Origin: Streptomyces sp. WMMB303 | GTDB lineage: Bacteria > Actinomycetota > Actinomycetes > Streptomycetales > Streptomycetaceae | Reading direction: 5' to 3' | DNA length: 64,000 bases | Assembly (NCBI RefSeq): GCF_029351045.1 | Contig: NZ_JARKIN010000001.1 | Coordinates: 6,539,001 to 6,603,000 of the forward strand | Shown here: positions 1 to 29,954 of the stretch, in pieces | Layout: each line of letters begins with the position of its first letter | How positions within the stretch are numbered: the first letter of the stretch is position 1 | Position numbers and translations under genes: made by a program | Notes under the pieces: generated by a model | Told to the model about the DNA's origin: nothing | Databases searched by the model: none | What the model saw: the letters and a program-made list of their open reading frames with translations, nothing else

Positions 1-20793
<20,793 letters not shown>

Positions 20794-20794
20794 G

Positions 20795-23700
20795 TCAGGG
20801 CCTTCCCAGCTCATCGTCGATCAGGGCAAAGAGCTCGTCCGCGCTCGCGGCGGCGACCTCGTGGTCGTGGACGGGCACCGCCGTCTCCTGCGCGGAGCCG
20901 ACCGCGGCCAGCAGCTCCCACAGGCGGGTGGTGACGGCCGATCGGAGCGCGTCGTCGGCGACGGCGGTCACGCTCTCCTCCAGCCGGTCGAGTGCGGTCA
21001 GCAGCGGCTGCTCCGCCGGCGGCCCGGCCGCGGGCTGCACGGCAGCCGCCGGCCCTGCCGCGGGCCGGGTTGCGGGCCCGGGCTCCCGGGGGGTGAGCCG
21101 CTCCAGCAGGTGCCGCGTCAGCGCGGACGGGCTCGGATGGTCGAAGGTGACCGTCGCGGTCAGCGTGAGCCCGGTGAGCCTGCCGAGCCGGTTGCGCAGC
21201 TCCAGCGCGGTCAGCGAGTCGAACCCCAGGTCCGTGAAGCCCCGTTCGGCGGACGCCTCCCCCGGCCCGGAGCGGCCCAGCACCGACGCGACCTCCGCCT
21301 GCACCATCCGGCGCACCGTCACCTCCCGGTCGTGCTCGGGCAGCGCGAGAAGCCGGTCGCGCAACGACTGCGCCTCCTCCGGCCGGCCGGCACCGGACGA
21401 GGACGCGGCTCCGGCCAGCGCGCGCAGCATCGCGGGCGGATCGCCGCCGCGCAGCGCGGTCGGATCGAACCAGGCGGGCACCAGGTGCGCCCGGTCCGCG
21501 TCGACTCCGAGGTCGAGCAGCGCCAGGCCACCGTCGGCGGGCAGCGGGCGCAGCCCCAGCCGCGCCATCCGCTCCCGGTCGGCGCCGGACAGTCCGGCGG
21601 TCAGACCGGTGGCCTGCTCCCACAGGCCCCAGCCGAGCGACACCGCGGGCAGGCCCCGAGCACGCCGGTGGTGGGCCAGCGCGTCGAGGAACGCGTTCCC
21701 GGCCGCGTAGTTCGCCTGCCCGGGCAGGCCGACCGTGGCCGAGACGGAGGAGAACAGCACGAACGCCGACAGGTCCGCGCCGGCCGTCGCCTCGTGCAAC
21801 TGCCAGGCCGCGTCCACCTTCGCCGCCAGCACGCCACGGAGCCGCTGCGGCGTCAGCGACAGCAGCGCGGCGTCCTGGAGCGTGCCCGCCGCGTGCACCA
21901 CGGCCCGCAGCGGCGCCGACGCCGGCACCGAGGCGACGACCTCGTCCAGCGCGGCCCGGTCGGCCACGTCGCAGGCGGCCACCGAGACGTCCGCGCCCGC
22001 CGCGGTCAGCTCCGCGACGAGGTCCTCGGCTCCCTCGGCGGCCGGACCGCTGCGGCTGACCAGCAGCAGACTGCGCACCCCGTGCCGGGCCACCAGGTGC
22101 CGGGCCGTGGCGGCACCGAGTCCGCCGGTACCGCCGGTGATCAGCACGGTGCCGCCGGACGCGAAGGGCGCCCGCTCCGGATCGGGCGCGGGTACCGACC
22201 CGCGGCCGAGCCGGGGCACCAGGAGCCGACCGTTGTGCAGCGCGACCTGGGGTTCGTCCAGCGCCAGCACGCGGTCCAGCTCCTCGGCGGCCGGCTCGCC
22301 GTCCGTGCAGGAGTCCACCAGCACGATCCTGCCGGGGTGCTCGGTCTGCGCCGACCGCAGCAGTCCCCACACGGCGGCTGCGGCGAGGTCGAGCCCGGTG
22401 TCCGGTTCCACGGCCGCCGCGCGCCGGGTGACGACCACCAGCCGGTCGTCGCCCTCGGCCTTCTCCAGCCAGGTGCGGACGTCGTCCAGCACGGACTCGG
22501 CGACCCGGTGGACCGCGCCGGGCACGTCCCCGGCGGCGGCGGGGACCGCCAGCACGGTGCGGGCGTCCCGTGCGGGTGCAGGCCCGTCGGGGACGGCGGC
22601 CTCACGCCAGTCCACCTGGTAGAGCTTGGGGTCGGCCCGCCGGGCGTCCAGCGGCCGCAGCGTGAGGGAGCCGACCGAGAGCACCTCGGCCCCGCTGCCG
22701 TCGGCCGCGGTCAGCGCCGCGCGGTCCGCGGCGTGCGGGCTGATGCGGACGCGCAGCCGGGCGGCGCCCGGCCGGACGAGCCGCACCCCGGTCCAGGAGA
22801 ACGGCACCATGGGGGCGGCCCCGGCGCCTGCCTCCAGCACCAGCGGATGCAGTGCGGTGTCCAGCAGCGCCGGATGGACGCCGAAGGGGCCCGCCTCGTC
22901 GCTCAGTTCGAGGTCGACGAGGAGGTCGGCGCCGTCCCGCCACGCCTGCCGCAGATTCCGGAACAGCGGTCCGTACTCCAGGCCGCGCGCGGCGAGTTCG
23001 TCGTACCAGCCCGTACGGTCCAGCGGCACGGCGCTCTCGGGCGGCCATCGGGTGAGGTCGAGGGCGGCACCGTCGGTGCCGCCGGGGCCGGTCGTGCGCA
23101 CCGTTCCGGTGGCGTGCAGTTGCCACCCCTCGCCGTCCGCCGCGGTCCGGCTGCGGATGTGCACGGCACGCTGTCCGGCCTCGTCGGGTGCGGCCGCCGT
23201 GAGCTGCACCTCGGCCTCGCCGCTCTCGGGCACCACCAGCGGCGCGTGCAGCGTCAGTTCGTCGACGGTGTCACCGACCCGCAGAGCCATCTCCAACAGC
23301 GCGGTCCCCGGTACCACGATCCGGCCGAGCACGCGGTGGTCGCCGAGCCACGGCCGGGTGCGCAGCGACAGCCGCTCCGTGCGGACGGTGCCGGAGCCGT
23401 CCGCGAGGTCCACGGCGGTGTCCAGCAGCGGCCGGTCGGCCGCTGCGTCCAGCCAGTGGCGACGGTGCTGGAAGGCGTAGGTCGGCAGCTCGACGGGCGG
23501 TGCGCCGCCCCCGTCGAACAGCGGGCTCCAGTCCACCGCGGTGCCGCGGGCCCACAGCTGCCCCACCGAGGTCAGGAACCGCTCCAGACCGCCCTCGTCA
23601 CGCCGCAGCGAGCCCGAGACCCTCTCCTCCGCCGCCGCGCCCACCCGGCCCTCCAGGGTCTCCTGGACGCTGGTGGTGAGCACCGGATGGGGGCTGACTT

Positions 23701-26700
23701 CGACGAAGGTGCCGTAGCCCTGCTCGGCCAGCGCCTCGACGGCGGACCGGAAGTGCACCGGCTGCCGCAGGTTGCGGTACCAGTAGGCGGCGTCCGTCCG
23801 GTCCTCGCCCAGCCAGTCGCGCTCCACGGTCGAGAAGAGCGGCACCTGGGCCGGGAGGGGCCGCAGCTCGGCGAGGACCCGCGCCAGTTCGTCCTCGATC
23901 CGCTCCACATGGGAGGTGTGGGAGGCGTAGTCCACCGGGATCCGGCGGGCCCGGACCCCGTCCGCCTCGCAGGCGGCGCGCAGTTCCTCCAGCGCCTCCG
24001 GATCGCCGGCGACCACCGTGGCGGCCGGACCGTTGAGCGCGGCCACTTCGAGCCGGCCGTCCCACGCCTCGAGGCGGGCCGCCGCCTGCTCGGCGGACAG
24101 CCCCAGCGCCATCATGCCGCCGAACCCGGCCAGTCCCCCGGCGACCGCCTGGGAGCGCAGCGCGACCACCCGGGCCGCGTCCCGCAACGAGAGGGCGCCG
24201 GCCACACACGCGGCGGCGATCTCCCCCTGCGAATGGCCCACCACCGCGGCCGGTTCCACCCCGTAGGAGCGCCACAGCGCGGCCAGCGAGACCATCACCG
24301 CCCAGGAGACCGGCTGGACGACGTCCACCCGCTCCAGCGTCGGCGCCTCCGGCGCCTGCCGCAGCACGTCCTCCGGTGCCCAGTCGGTGAACTCGGCCAG
24401 CGCCGCGGCGCAGGCGCGGAAGCGCTCGGCGAAGACCGGTGCCTCGTCCAGCAGCCGCACGGCCATGCCCGCCCACTGGGAGCCCTGGCCGGGGAAGACG
24501 AACACCACCGGACGGTCGGTGCCGTGCGCCGCTCCGCGCACGGTGCCGGGAGCCTCCGCGCCCTGCGCCACCGCCTCCAGCCCGGACAGCAGCGCCTCCC
24601 GGCCGGTCGCCACGACGACGGCGCGGTGCTGCCACGCGGTGCGGGATACCGCGGCCCGGCCGACCTCCGCCGTGCGCAGGTCCGGGTCGGCGGCCACCCG
24701 GCGGCGCAGCCGGTCCGCCTGGTCCCGCAGCGCCGCCTCGGAGGCGCCGGAGACCACCACCGGGACGGGCGAGTACGGGTCGGGCGGCACCTCCCCGGTG
24801 GCTACGGGCGCGGTGTCCCGGGGCGGTTGCTCGACGACGACGTGGGCGTTGGTGCCGCTGATGCCGAACGAGGAGATCCCGGCCCGGCGGGGCCGGTCGG
24901 CGGCCGTGGGCCAGGGGCGCTGCCCGGTCAGCAGCTCCACCGAACCGGCCGACCAGTCGACGTGCGGGGACGGTTCCTGGATGTGCAGCGTGCGCGGCAG
25001 CACCCCGTGCCGCATCGCCAGCACCATCTTGATCACACCGGTCACCCCGGCGGCGGCCTGGGTGTGGCCGATGTTGGACTTCACCGAGCCGAGCCACAGG
25101 GGTTCGGTGCGCTCCTGCCCGTAGGCCGCCAGCAGCGCCTGCGCCTCGATGGGGTCGCCGAGGACCGTTCCCGTGCCGTGCGCCTCGACCGCGTCCACCT
25201 CCGCCGGGCGCAGACCGCCGCTCGCCAGGGCGGCTCGGATGACGGCCTGCTGGGAGGGTCCGTTGGGGGCGGTCAGTCCGTTGGAGGCGCCGTCCTGGTT
25301 GACCGCCGAACCCCGCACCACCGCCAGCACCCGGTGCCCGTTGGCCCGCGCGTCCGCGAGCCGCTCCAGCACCAGCACCCCCACACCCTCCGACCAGCCC
25401 GTACCGTCCGCAGCCGCCGAGAACGCCTTGCACCGGCCGTCCGGCGCCAGGCCGCCCTGCCGGGAGAACTCCACGAACATCCCCGGGGTGGACATCACCG
25501 CCACACCACCGGCCAGCGCCAGCCCGCACTCACCCGAACGCAACGACCGCGCCGCCAGATGCAACGCCACCAACGACGACGAACACGCCGTGTCCACCGA
25601 CACCGCAGGCCCCTCCAACCCCAGCGCGTACGCCACCCGCCCCGACGCCACACTCGCCGCCCCTCCGGTCAGCGCGTATCCGCCGAAGCTGTCGGAGGTC
25701 TCGTGCAGCCGGGGCACATATCCCTGGTCCGAGATGCCCGTGAAGACGGCCGTCCGGCTGCCGCGCAGCGCGGCGGGGTCGATCCCCGCCCGCTCCAGCG
25801 CCTCCCAGGACACCTCCAGCAGTTGCCGCTGCTGCGGATCCATGGCCCGCGCCTCACGCGGGCTGATCCGGAAGACGTCGGCGTCGAAGTCCGCGGCACC
25901 GGACAGGAAGCCACCGCTTCTCACCTGCCCCGTCTCCGCCGGGTCCGGGCTCCAGCCGCGGTCCTCCGGGAACGGGGAGACCGCGTCGACACCCTCGGCC
26001 AGGAGCTGCCACAGCTCCTCGGGCGAGGAGACGCCCCCCGGCAGCCGGCAGCTCATGCCGACGATCGCCACGGCGTCGTCCGCGGAGCCGGGCTGCCCGC
26101 CGCCCTCCGCACGGTCCGCGGCGTCCCCCGCCAGCTCCCGGTGCAGGTGCCGCACGAGAGCGGCCGGGGTGGGGTGGTCGTAGAGCAGCGTCGTGGGCAG
26201 CCGCAGTCCGGTGGCCCGGCTCAGCCGCTTGCTGAGCTCCACCGCGGTGACCGAGTCGGAGCCCAGTTCCTGGAACGGGCGGTCCGGTTGGACGGCGTCG
26301 GGTCCGGCGTGCCCGAGGACGGCCGCCGCCTGGGAACGGACCAGGGCCCGCAGCTCCCGTTCCCCCGGAGCGGACGGGCCGGTGCCGTCGTCGGTACCGG
26401 CCCCGTCGTCGGTGCCGGCGGCGGGCTCGGGTTCCGGTCCGAGCTCCGGCGCCGGGGCCGTCACGGGGGTGAGGGCAGCGGGTCCGGCGGTGATCCAGTG
26501 GGGTTGCCGCTGGAAGGCGTGGGCGGGCAGCGGCACGGCCCGGGCACCGGTGCCCTCGAACACCGGCCGCCAGTCCAGTGCGACCCCGTTGACGTGCAGT
26601 TCCGCCATGGACAGCAGCAGCCGTCGCAGACCGCCCTCGCCGCGTCGCAGGGTGCCCTGCACCACCGTGCCCGGCACATCGCCGACCGTGTCCTGGACCG

Positions 26701-29242
26701 GCACGGTCAGCACCGGGTGCGGGCTGGCCTCCACGAACACCCCGTGGCCGGACGCGGACAGCGAGCGGACGGCCTCCTCCAGCCGCACCCGCTCCCGCAG
26801 GTTCCGGTACCAGTACTCGGCGTCCAGCGCGTCCGCGGACAGCCGGCCACCGGTGACCGTGGAGTGGAAGGCGATCCCGGTGTCCCGGGCCGTGAGATGT
26901 CCGGCCGCGCGCAGCACCTGCTCGCGGACCGCTTCCACCTGCGGCGAGTGCGAGGCGTAGTCGATCGGGACCATCCGGGCGCGCACGCCCCGCGCCGCGC
27001 AGTCGGCCACCGTCCGGCGCACGGCCTCGACGGTGCCGGACACCACGGTCGCGTTCGGGCCGTTCACCGCGCCGATCGCGACCTCGGTCAGCTCGACCTC
27101 CTCGGGCGGCAGCGCGAGTTGGGCCATCGCACCGTGCCCGGACAGCTCGGAGGCGATGATCCGGCTCCGCTCGACCATCAGCCGCAGAGCGTCCTCGAGC
27201 GGCACCATCCCGGCGGCACACGCCGCGGTGATCTCCCCCTGGGAATGGCCCACCACGGCGGACGGCGACAGCCCCACGGCGCGCCACACCTCGGCCAGCG
27301 ACACCTGCACCGCGAACAGCGCGGGCTGCATGACGTCCATGCGCCGCAGCGCCGCCTCGTCGTCCAGCACCTCGCGCAACGACCAGTCGACCTCGTCGGC
27401 CAGCAGCCGGGCGCACTCCTCCATCCGGGCGGCGAACACCGTCGAGGAGGCCCACAGCTCGCGGGCCATACCGGCCCACTGCGGTCCCTGCCCCGGGAAC
27501 ATCCACACCACGCCCGGGGCGGTACCGGCCACTCCGTCCACCACGTTCGGCGCGGGTTCGTCCGCCGCCAACGCGGCCAGTCCGGCGAGCAGTTCCCCGC
27601 GGTCCGCCGCGACGACGACCGCGCGGTGTTCCAGCACCGCGCGTGTGGTGACGGTCGCGTACCCCACGTCCGCGGGGCGCAGGCCGGTGTCGGCGACGAC
27701 CCGCGCCCGCAGCCGCTCGGCCTGGGCCCGCAGTGCCCCCTCGGTTCTGCCGGACACGAGCACCGGCACCGGGAAGGGGCCGCCGCCGTCGGAACCGGCG
27801 ACACCGGAGCCGTCGCCGGGAGCGGTGTTCTGCGCGTCCGGGCCGTGGGATGCTTCCCCGTCCCCGGCGGGCTCCTCGTCCGGGGCGCGGCAGGGGGCTT
27901 CGGCCACCACCACATGGCAGTTGGTGCCGCCCAGTCCGAAGGAGCTGACCCCGGCGAGCCGGGGTCCGTCCGGCCATGGGCCGGTGGCGGCGTTGACCCG
28001 GATCCCCAACCGCTCCAGCGGAATGGCGGGCGGGGGCTCGGAGTGGTTCAGGCTCGCCGGGAGGGTGCGGTGGCCGAGGGACAGCGCGACCTTGATCAGG
28101 CCCACCACGCCGGCGGCACCGTCCAGATGCCCGATGTTGGTCTTCACCGACCCGACCGCCAGAGGCGGACCGTCCAGCGCGTCCGGCCGGTCCCGGCCGA
28201 ACACCGCCCCGAGGGCCGCCGCCTCGACAGGGTCGCCCGCCTTGGTGCCGGTACCGTGCAGTTCGACATACCGCACCGCGCCCGGATCCACCTCGGCCCG
28301 GTCGCAGGCGTCGTGCAGCAGTGCGCGCTGTGCGTCGCCGTCCGGGACGGTGAAGCCCGCGCCGCCGCCGTCGTTGTTCACCGCGCTGCCGAGCAGCACA
28401 CAGTGCACCCGGTCGCCGTCGGCGACCGCGTCCGCCAGCCGCTTCAGCACGACGATGCCGCCGCCCTCACCACGTACGGTGCCGTTCGCACGGGCGTCGA
28501 AGACATAGCAGCGGCCGTCCGGCGAGAGAGCCCCGGCACGGGCGAAGGCGAGCGTGCTCGCGGGCGTGAGGTTGAGGTGCACGCCGCCGGCCAGTGCCAG
28601 CCCGGTGGCGCCCGACAGCAGGCTCTCGCACGCAAGGTGCACGGCGACCAGCGAAGAGGATTGGGCCGCGTCCACCGTGAGGCTCGGCCCGCGCAGACCC
28701 AGTTGGTAGGAGATCCGGTTGGCGATCGCCCCGCGGCTGAGTCCCGCCAGCGAGTGGTGGGAGACGGCGCCCTCGCCGCTGCCGTGGACGAGCGCGGCGT
28801 AGTCGTCGCCGGTGGCGCCCAGGAACACCGCAGCGGAGCCGCCGCGCAGGGTCTCCGGCACCACCTGGGCGTGTTCCAGCGCGACCCAGCTCAGCTCCAG
28901 GGCCAGCCGCTGCCGCGGGTCCATCGCCGCCGCCTCGCGGGGCGAGATATCGAAGAATCCCGGGTCGAAGTCGGCGATCCCGTCCAGGAATCCGCCCCGC
29001 CGCAGCCCGGCCGGTTCACCGCCGTCCGGGAGGTTGCCGAGGTCCCAGCGCCCTTCCGGCAGGTCGCCGATCGCCTCGACGCCGTCGTGCAGCAGCTCCC
29101 AGAAGGAGTCGAGGTCGTCGGCGCCGGGGACGCGGCAGGACATGCCGACGACAGCGACCGCGCGACTGTGCTGCGGGCCGGACCCGGTGTGGCTGTCCCG
29201 GTGCTCACGACCCGGATGCTCCTGTCGCACGTGGCTCCTCAT
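20795..29242 (-). CDS. Type I PKS: KSQ loading module plus first extension module
   Basis: 2815 aa from the ATG at 29242. The first KS (about 35-455) has Gln at residue 194 in place of the catalytic Cys (DAAQSSSL), the mark of a decarboxylating KSQ loading domain. It is followed by AT (GHSQGE, YASH), ACP (GSDS, Ser 997), KS (TACSSS, near 1219), AT (GHSQGE, YASH), DH (HRVLGRIVVP and DTALH), KR, ACP (GFDS, Ser 2676) and a C-terminal docking region ending ADELFALIDDELG. YASH in both ATs predicts methylmalonyl-CoA, so the model is a propionyl starter plus one methylmalonyl unit reduced to an alkene. The docking tail suits the N-terminal helix of the next protein. An in-frame ATG at 29395 would add 51 residues, but those codons lack G/C bias at position three, and the ATG at 29242 overlaps the stop of an upstream small ORF as ATGA, so I chose 29242. 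Confidence 0.94.
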   Translation of the reverse strand: MRSHVRQEHPGREHRDSHTGSGPQHSRAVAVVGMSCRVPGADDLDSFWELLHDGVEAIGDLPEGRWDLGNLPDGGEPAGLRRGGFLDGIADFDPGFFDISPREAAAMDPRQRLALELSWVALEHAQVVPETLRGGSAAVFLGATGDDYAALVHGSGEGAVSHHSLAGLSRGAIANRISYQLGLRGPSLTVDAAQSSSLVAVHLACESLLSGATGLALAGGVHLNLTPASTLAFARAGALSPDGRCYVFDARANGTVRGEGGGIVVLKRLADAVADGDRVHCVLLGSAVNNDGGGAGFTVPDGDAQRALLHDACDRAEVDPGAVRYVELHGTGTKAGDPVEAAALGAVFGRDRPDALDGPPLAVGSVKTNIGHLDGAAGVVGLIKVALSLGHRTLPASLNHSEPPPAIPLERLGIRVNAATGPWPDGPRLAGVSSFGLGGTNCHVVVAEAPCRAPDEEPAGDGEASHGPDAQNTAPGDGSGVAGSDGGGPFPVPVLVSGRTEGALRAQAERLRARVVADTGLRPADVGYATVTTRAVLEHRAVVVAADRGELLAGLAALAADEPAPNVVDGVAGTAPGVVWMFPGQGPQWAGMARELWASSTVFAARMEECARLLADEVDWSLREVLDDEAALRRMDVMQPALFAVQVSLAEVWRAVGLSPSAVVGHSQGEITAACAAGMVPLEDALRLMVERSRIIASELSGHGAMAQLALPPEEVELTEVAIGAVNGPNATVVSGTVEAVRRTVADCAARGVRARMVPIDYASHSPQVEAVREQVLRAAGHLTARDTGIAFHSTVTGGRLSADALDAEYWYRNLRERVRLEEAVRSLSASGHGVFVEASPHPVLTVPVQDTVGDVPGTVVQGTLRRGEGGLRRLLLSMAELHVNGVALDWRPVFEGTGARAVPLPAHAFQRQPHWITAGPAALTPVTAPAPELGPEPEPAAGTDDGAGTDDGTGPSAPGERELRALVRSQAAAVLGHAGPDAVQPDRPFQELGSDSVTAVELSKRLSRATGLRLPTTLLYDHPTPAALVRHLHRELAGDAADRAEGGGQPGSADDAVAIVGMSCRLPGGVSSPEELWQLLAEGVDAVSPFPEDRGWSPDPAETGQVRSGGFLSGAADFDADVFRISPREARAMDPQQRQLLEVSWEALERAGIDPAALRGSRTAVFTGISDQGYVPRLHETSDSFGGYALTGGAASVASGRVAYALGLEGPAVSVDTACSSSLVALHLAARSLRSGECGLALAGGVAVMSTPGMFVEFSRQGGLAPDGRCKAFSAAADGTGWSEGVGVLVLERLADARANGHRVLAVVRGSAVNQDGASNGLTAPNGPSQQAVIRAALASGGLRPAEVDAVEAHGTGTVLGDPIEAQALLAAYGQERTEPLWLGSVKSNIGHTQAAAGVTGVIKMVLAMRHGVLPRTLHIQEPSPHVDWSAGSVELLTGQRPWPTAADRPRRAGISSFGISGTNAHVVVEQPPRDTAPVATGEVPPDPYSPVPVVVSGASEAALRDQADRLRRRVAADPDLRTAEVGRAAVSRTAWQHRAVVVATGREALLSGLEAVAQGAEAPGTVRGAAHGTDRPVVFVFPGQGSQWAGMAVRLLDEAPVFAERFRACAAALAEFTDWAPEDVLRQAPEAPTLERVDVVQPVSWAVMVSLAALWRSYGVEPAAVVGHSQGEIAAACVAGALSLRDAARVVALRSQAVAGGLAGFGGMMALGLSAEQAAARLEAWDGRLEVAALNGPAATVVAGDPEALEELRAACEADGVRARRIPVDYASHTSHVERIEDELARVLAELRPLPAQVPLFSTVERDWLGEDRTDAAYWYRNLRQPVHFRSAVEALAEQGYGTFVEVSPHPVLTTSVQETLEGRVGAAAEERVSGSLRRDEGGLERFLTSVGQLWARGTAVDWSPLFDGGGAPPVELPTYAFQHRRHWLDAAADRPLLDTAVDLADGSGTVRTERLSLRTRPWLGDHRVLGRIVVPGTALLEMALRVGDTVDELTLHAPLVVPESGEAEVQLTAAAPDEAGQRAVHIRSRTAADGEGWQLHATGTVRTTGPGGTDGAALDLTRWPPESAVPLDRTGWYDELAARGLEYGPLFRNLRQAWRDGADLLVDLELSDEAGPFGVHPALLDTALHPLVLEAGAGAAPMVPFSWTGVRLVRPGAARLRVRISPHAADRAALTAADGSGAEVLSVGSLTLRPLDARRADPKLYQVDWREAAVPDGPAPARDARTVLAVPAAAGDVPGAVHRVAESVLDDVRTWLEKAEGDDRLVVVTRRAAAVEPDTGLDLAAAAVWGLLRSAQTEHPGRIVLVDSCTDGEPAAEELDRVLALDEPQVALHNGRLLVPRLGRGSVPAPDPERAPFASGGTVLITGGTGGLGAATARHLVARHGVRSLLLVSRSGPAAEGAEDLVAELTAAGADVSVAACDVADRAALDEVVASVPASAPLRAVVHAAGTLQDAALLSLTPQRLRGVLAAKVDAAWQLHEATAGADLSAFVLFSSVSATVGLPGQANYAAGNAFLDALAHHRRARGLPAVSLGWGLWEQATGLTAGLSGADRERMARLGLRPLPADGGLALLDLGVDADRAHLVPAWFDPTALRGGDPPAMLRALAGAASSSGAGRPEEAQSLRDRLLALPEHDREVTVRRMVQAEVASVLGRSGPGEASAERGFTDLGFDSLTALELRNRLGRLTGLTLTATVTFDHPSPSALTRHLLERLTPREPGPATRPAAGPAAAVQPAAGPPAEQPLLTALDRLEESVTAVADDALRSAVTTRLWELLAAVGSAQETAVPVHDHEVAAASADELFALIDDELGRP
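24881..25656. repeat. KS gene segment near-identical to 19477-20252, copy 2
   Basis: Partner of the block at 19477-20252. The shared 173-bp core encodes the KS active-site region and shows the same uncommon codons (TTG, CGT, TCG) in both copies, which points to recent gene conversion rather than selection on protein. Confidence 0.9.
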
Positions 29243-29385
29243 ACGGACCTGCCCGTCCGCGCCCGGCCGGCTCCGGACCCGACCGGCCCCCGCGGCGGGA
29301 CCGCTCCGCCGGATTCCGGGAACGCGAACGGGAGTCGGATACGGGAATTCACGGTGAGCGCGGTGAATGTTGGCGAGTCGACCAT
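29239..29385 (-). CDS. Small ORF coupled to the loading PKS (48 aa)
   Basis: Begins MVDSPTFTALTVNS and ends in GRSV. Its TGA overlaps the ATG of the PKS (ATGA), the usual arrangement for translational coupling. About 38 of 47 third positions are G or C, clearly better than the competing frame across the same bases. The start region and promoter are paralogous to those of the small ORF at 48012-48308, which begins MADPPTSTETLSES, so the two peptides share the pattern M-x-D-x-P-T-x-T. No domain, signal peptide or membrane segment is evident, and I do not recognise a family. It could be a leader peptide whose translation feeds ribosomes onto the PKS start, or a remnant of a longer gene. Confidence 0.45.
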   Translation of the reverse strand: MVDSPTFTALTVNSRIRLPFAFPESGGAVPPRGPVGSGAGRARTGRSV

Positions 29386-29410
29386 CGATATCCATCTCGG
29401 AACAGCATCG
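29372..29410 (-). repeat. Conserved 39-bp start-region block, copy A
   Basis: This block spans the start codon of the 48-aa ORF and matches 48295-48333 at 31 of 39 positions without gaps. Most mismatches are transitions. Conservation continues upstream of the ATG, so it includes untranslated leader. It is part of a duplicated promoter-leader cassette. Confidence 0.75.
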
Positions 29411-29628
29411 AAACCGACGGCGCGGCCCGGCCCGGCACCCGTCCAGCTGAACTACCGGTTCCGGCGGGGCGCATGCGGATTCACATGCAAACGATTCACT
29501 GCGGGCTCACGGAAAGCAGCACCTTCCGCTTCTCGAAAAGGCGGCTGATTCCCACCTCGAGGAGTCCCGCAGAACCCTAACCCTCAGGCGCAAGAGAAGG
29601 AGGCGGCCCGGTGCCTCCGGAATTCAGA

Positions 29629-29820
29629 ATGGGGGAGCGTCGCCGCTGCACCCGTAAAGACCACTGACGTTCATCTGACCCCCGTCGAACGGGCCGCGGA
29701 CTGCACGGCCACAGGCCCTCCGGGAGGGACCTCGGTCGCACCCGTCAACTCCCCCGGTGAGCACCAGTAATGCTATCGGACGCCACCTGCGGAAGGCAAT
29801 GAACCAAGGGTTGCGATCCC
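29629..29820 (-). promoter_or_regulatory. Promoter-proximal leader block, copy A
   Basis: The stretch matches 48535-48716 in patches. Read on the plus strand, the shared patches include a run of G followed by GCACCCGT, then CACGGCC, CTATCGGAC, GCGGAAGGCAATGA and TGCGATCC. It holds the core promoter at 29770-29799 and the start of a roughly 385-nt untranslated leader. Such conservation between two operons of one cluster suggests a shared regulator site or RNA element. No known operator motif was recognised. Confidence 0.6.
29770..29799 (-). promoter_or_regulatory. Predicted promoter of the loading-PKS unit
   Basis: On the minus strand a TTGCCT -35 element and a TAGCAT -10 element are separated by 18 bases, close to the principal-sigma consensus of Streptomyces (TTGACN, TAGNNT). 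The second synthase unit has TTGCCT-18-TAGTGT in the same sequence context. The predicted leader to the small ORF is about 385 nt. Confidence 0.55.
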
Positions 29821-29896
29821 CCCGGGCAGCCGATCGGGGGCGCCCCCTCCCCCACCGCTCCGGCCCCGGCGCGGCAATCCCGGCGCCGGCCCCGCG

Positions 29897-29939
29897 GGCT
29901 GCCGCTGATCCGCCGCGGGACGTTCGGATCGCGGCAGCC
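29897..29939 (-). terminator. Hairpin after the HExxH gene
   Basis: Starting 15 bases past the stop of the 29955-31076 gene, GGCTGCCGC pairs with GCGGCAGCC (9 bp) and, after one unpaired T, GATCCG pairs with CGGATC (6 bp) around a 12-base loop. There is no U-tract, which is common for actinomycete terminators. It lies between transcription unit 1 and the promoter of unit 2. Confidence 0.5.
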
Positions 29940-29954
29940 GCCCGGGCTCCGCCC

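Noticed and set aside
29243..29395. Upstream ATG at 29395 as start of the loading PKS
   Set aside because: The 51 added codons have weak third-position G/C bias, a poor ribosome-binding site and no docking-domain character. The downstream ATG overlaps the stop of a small ORF with better bias.
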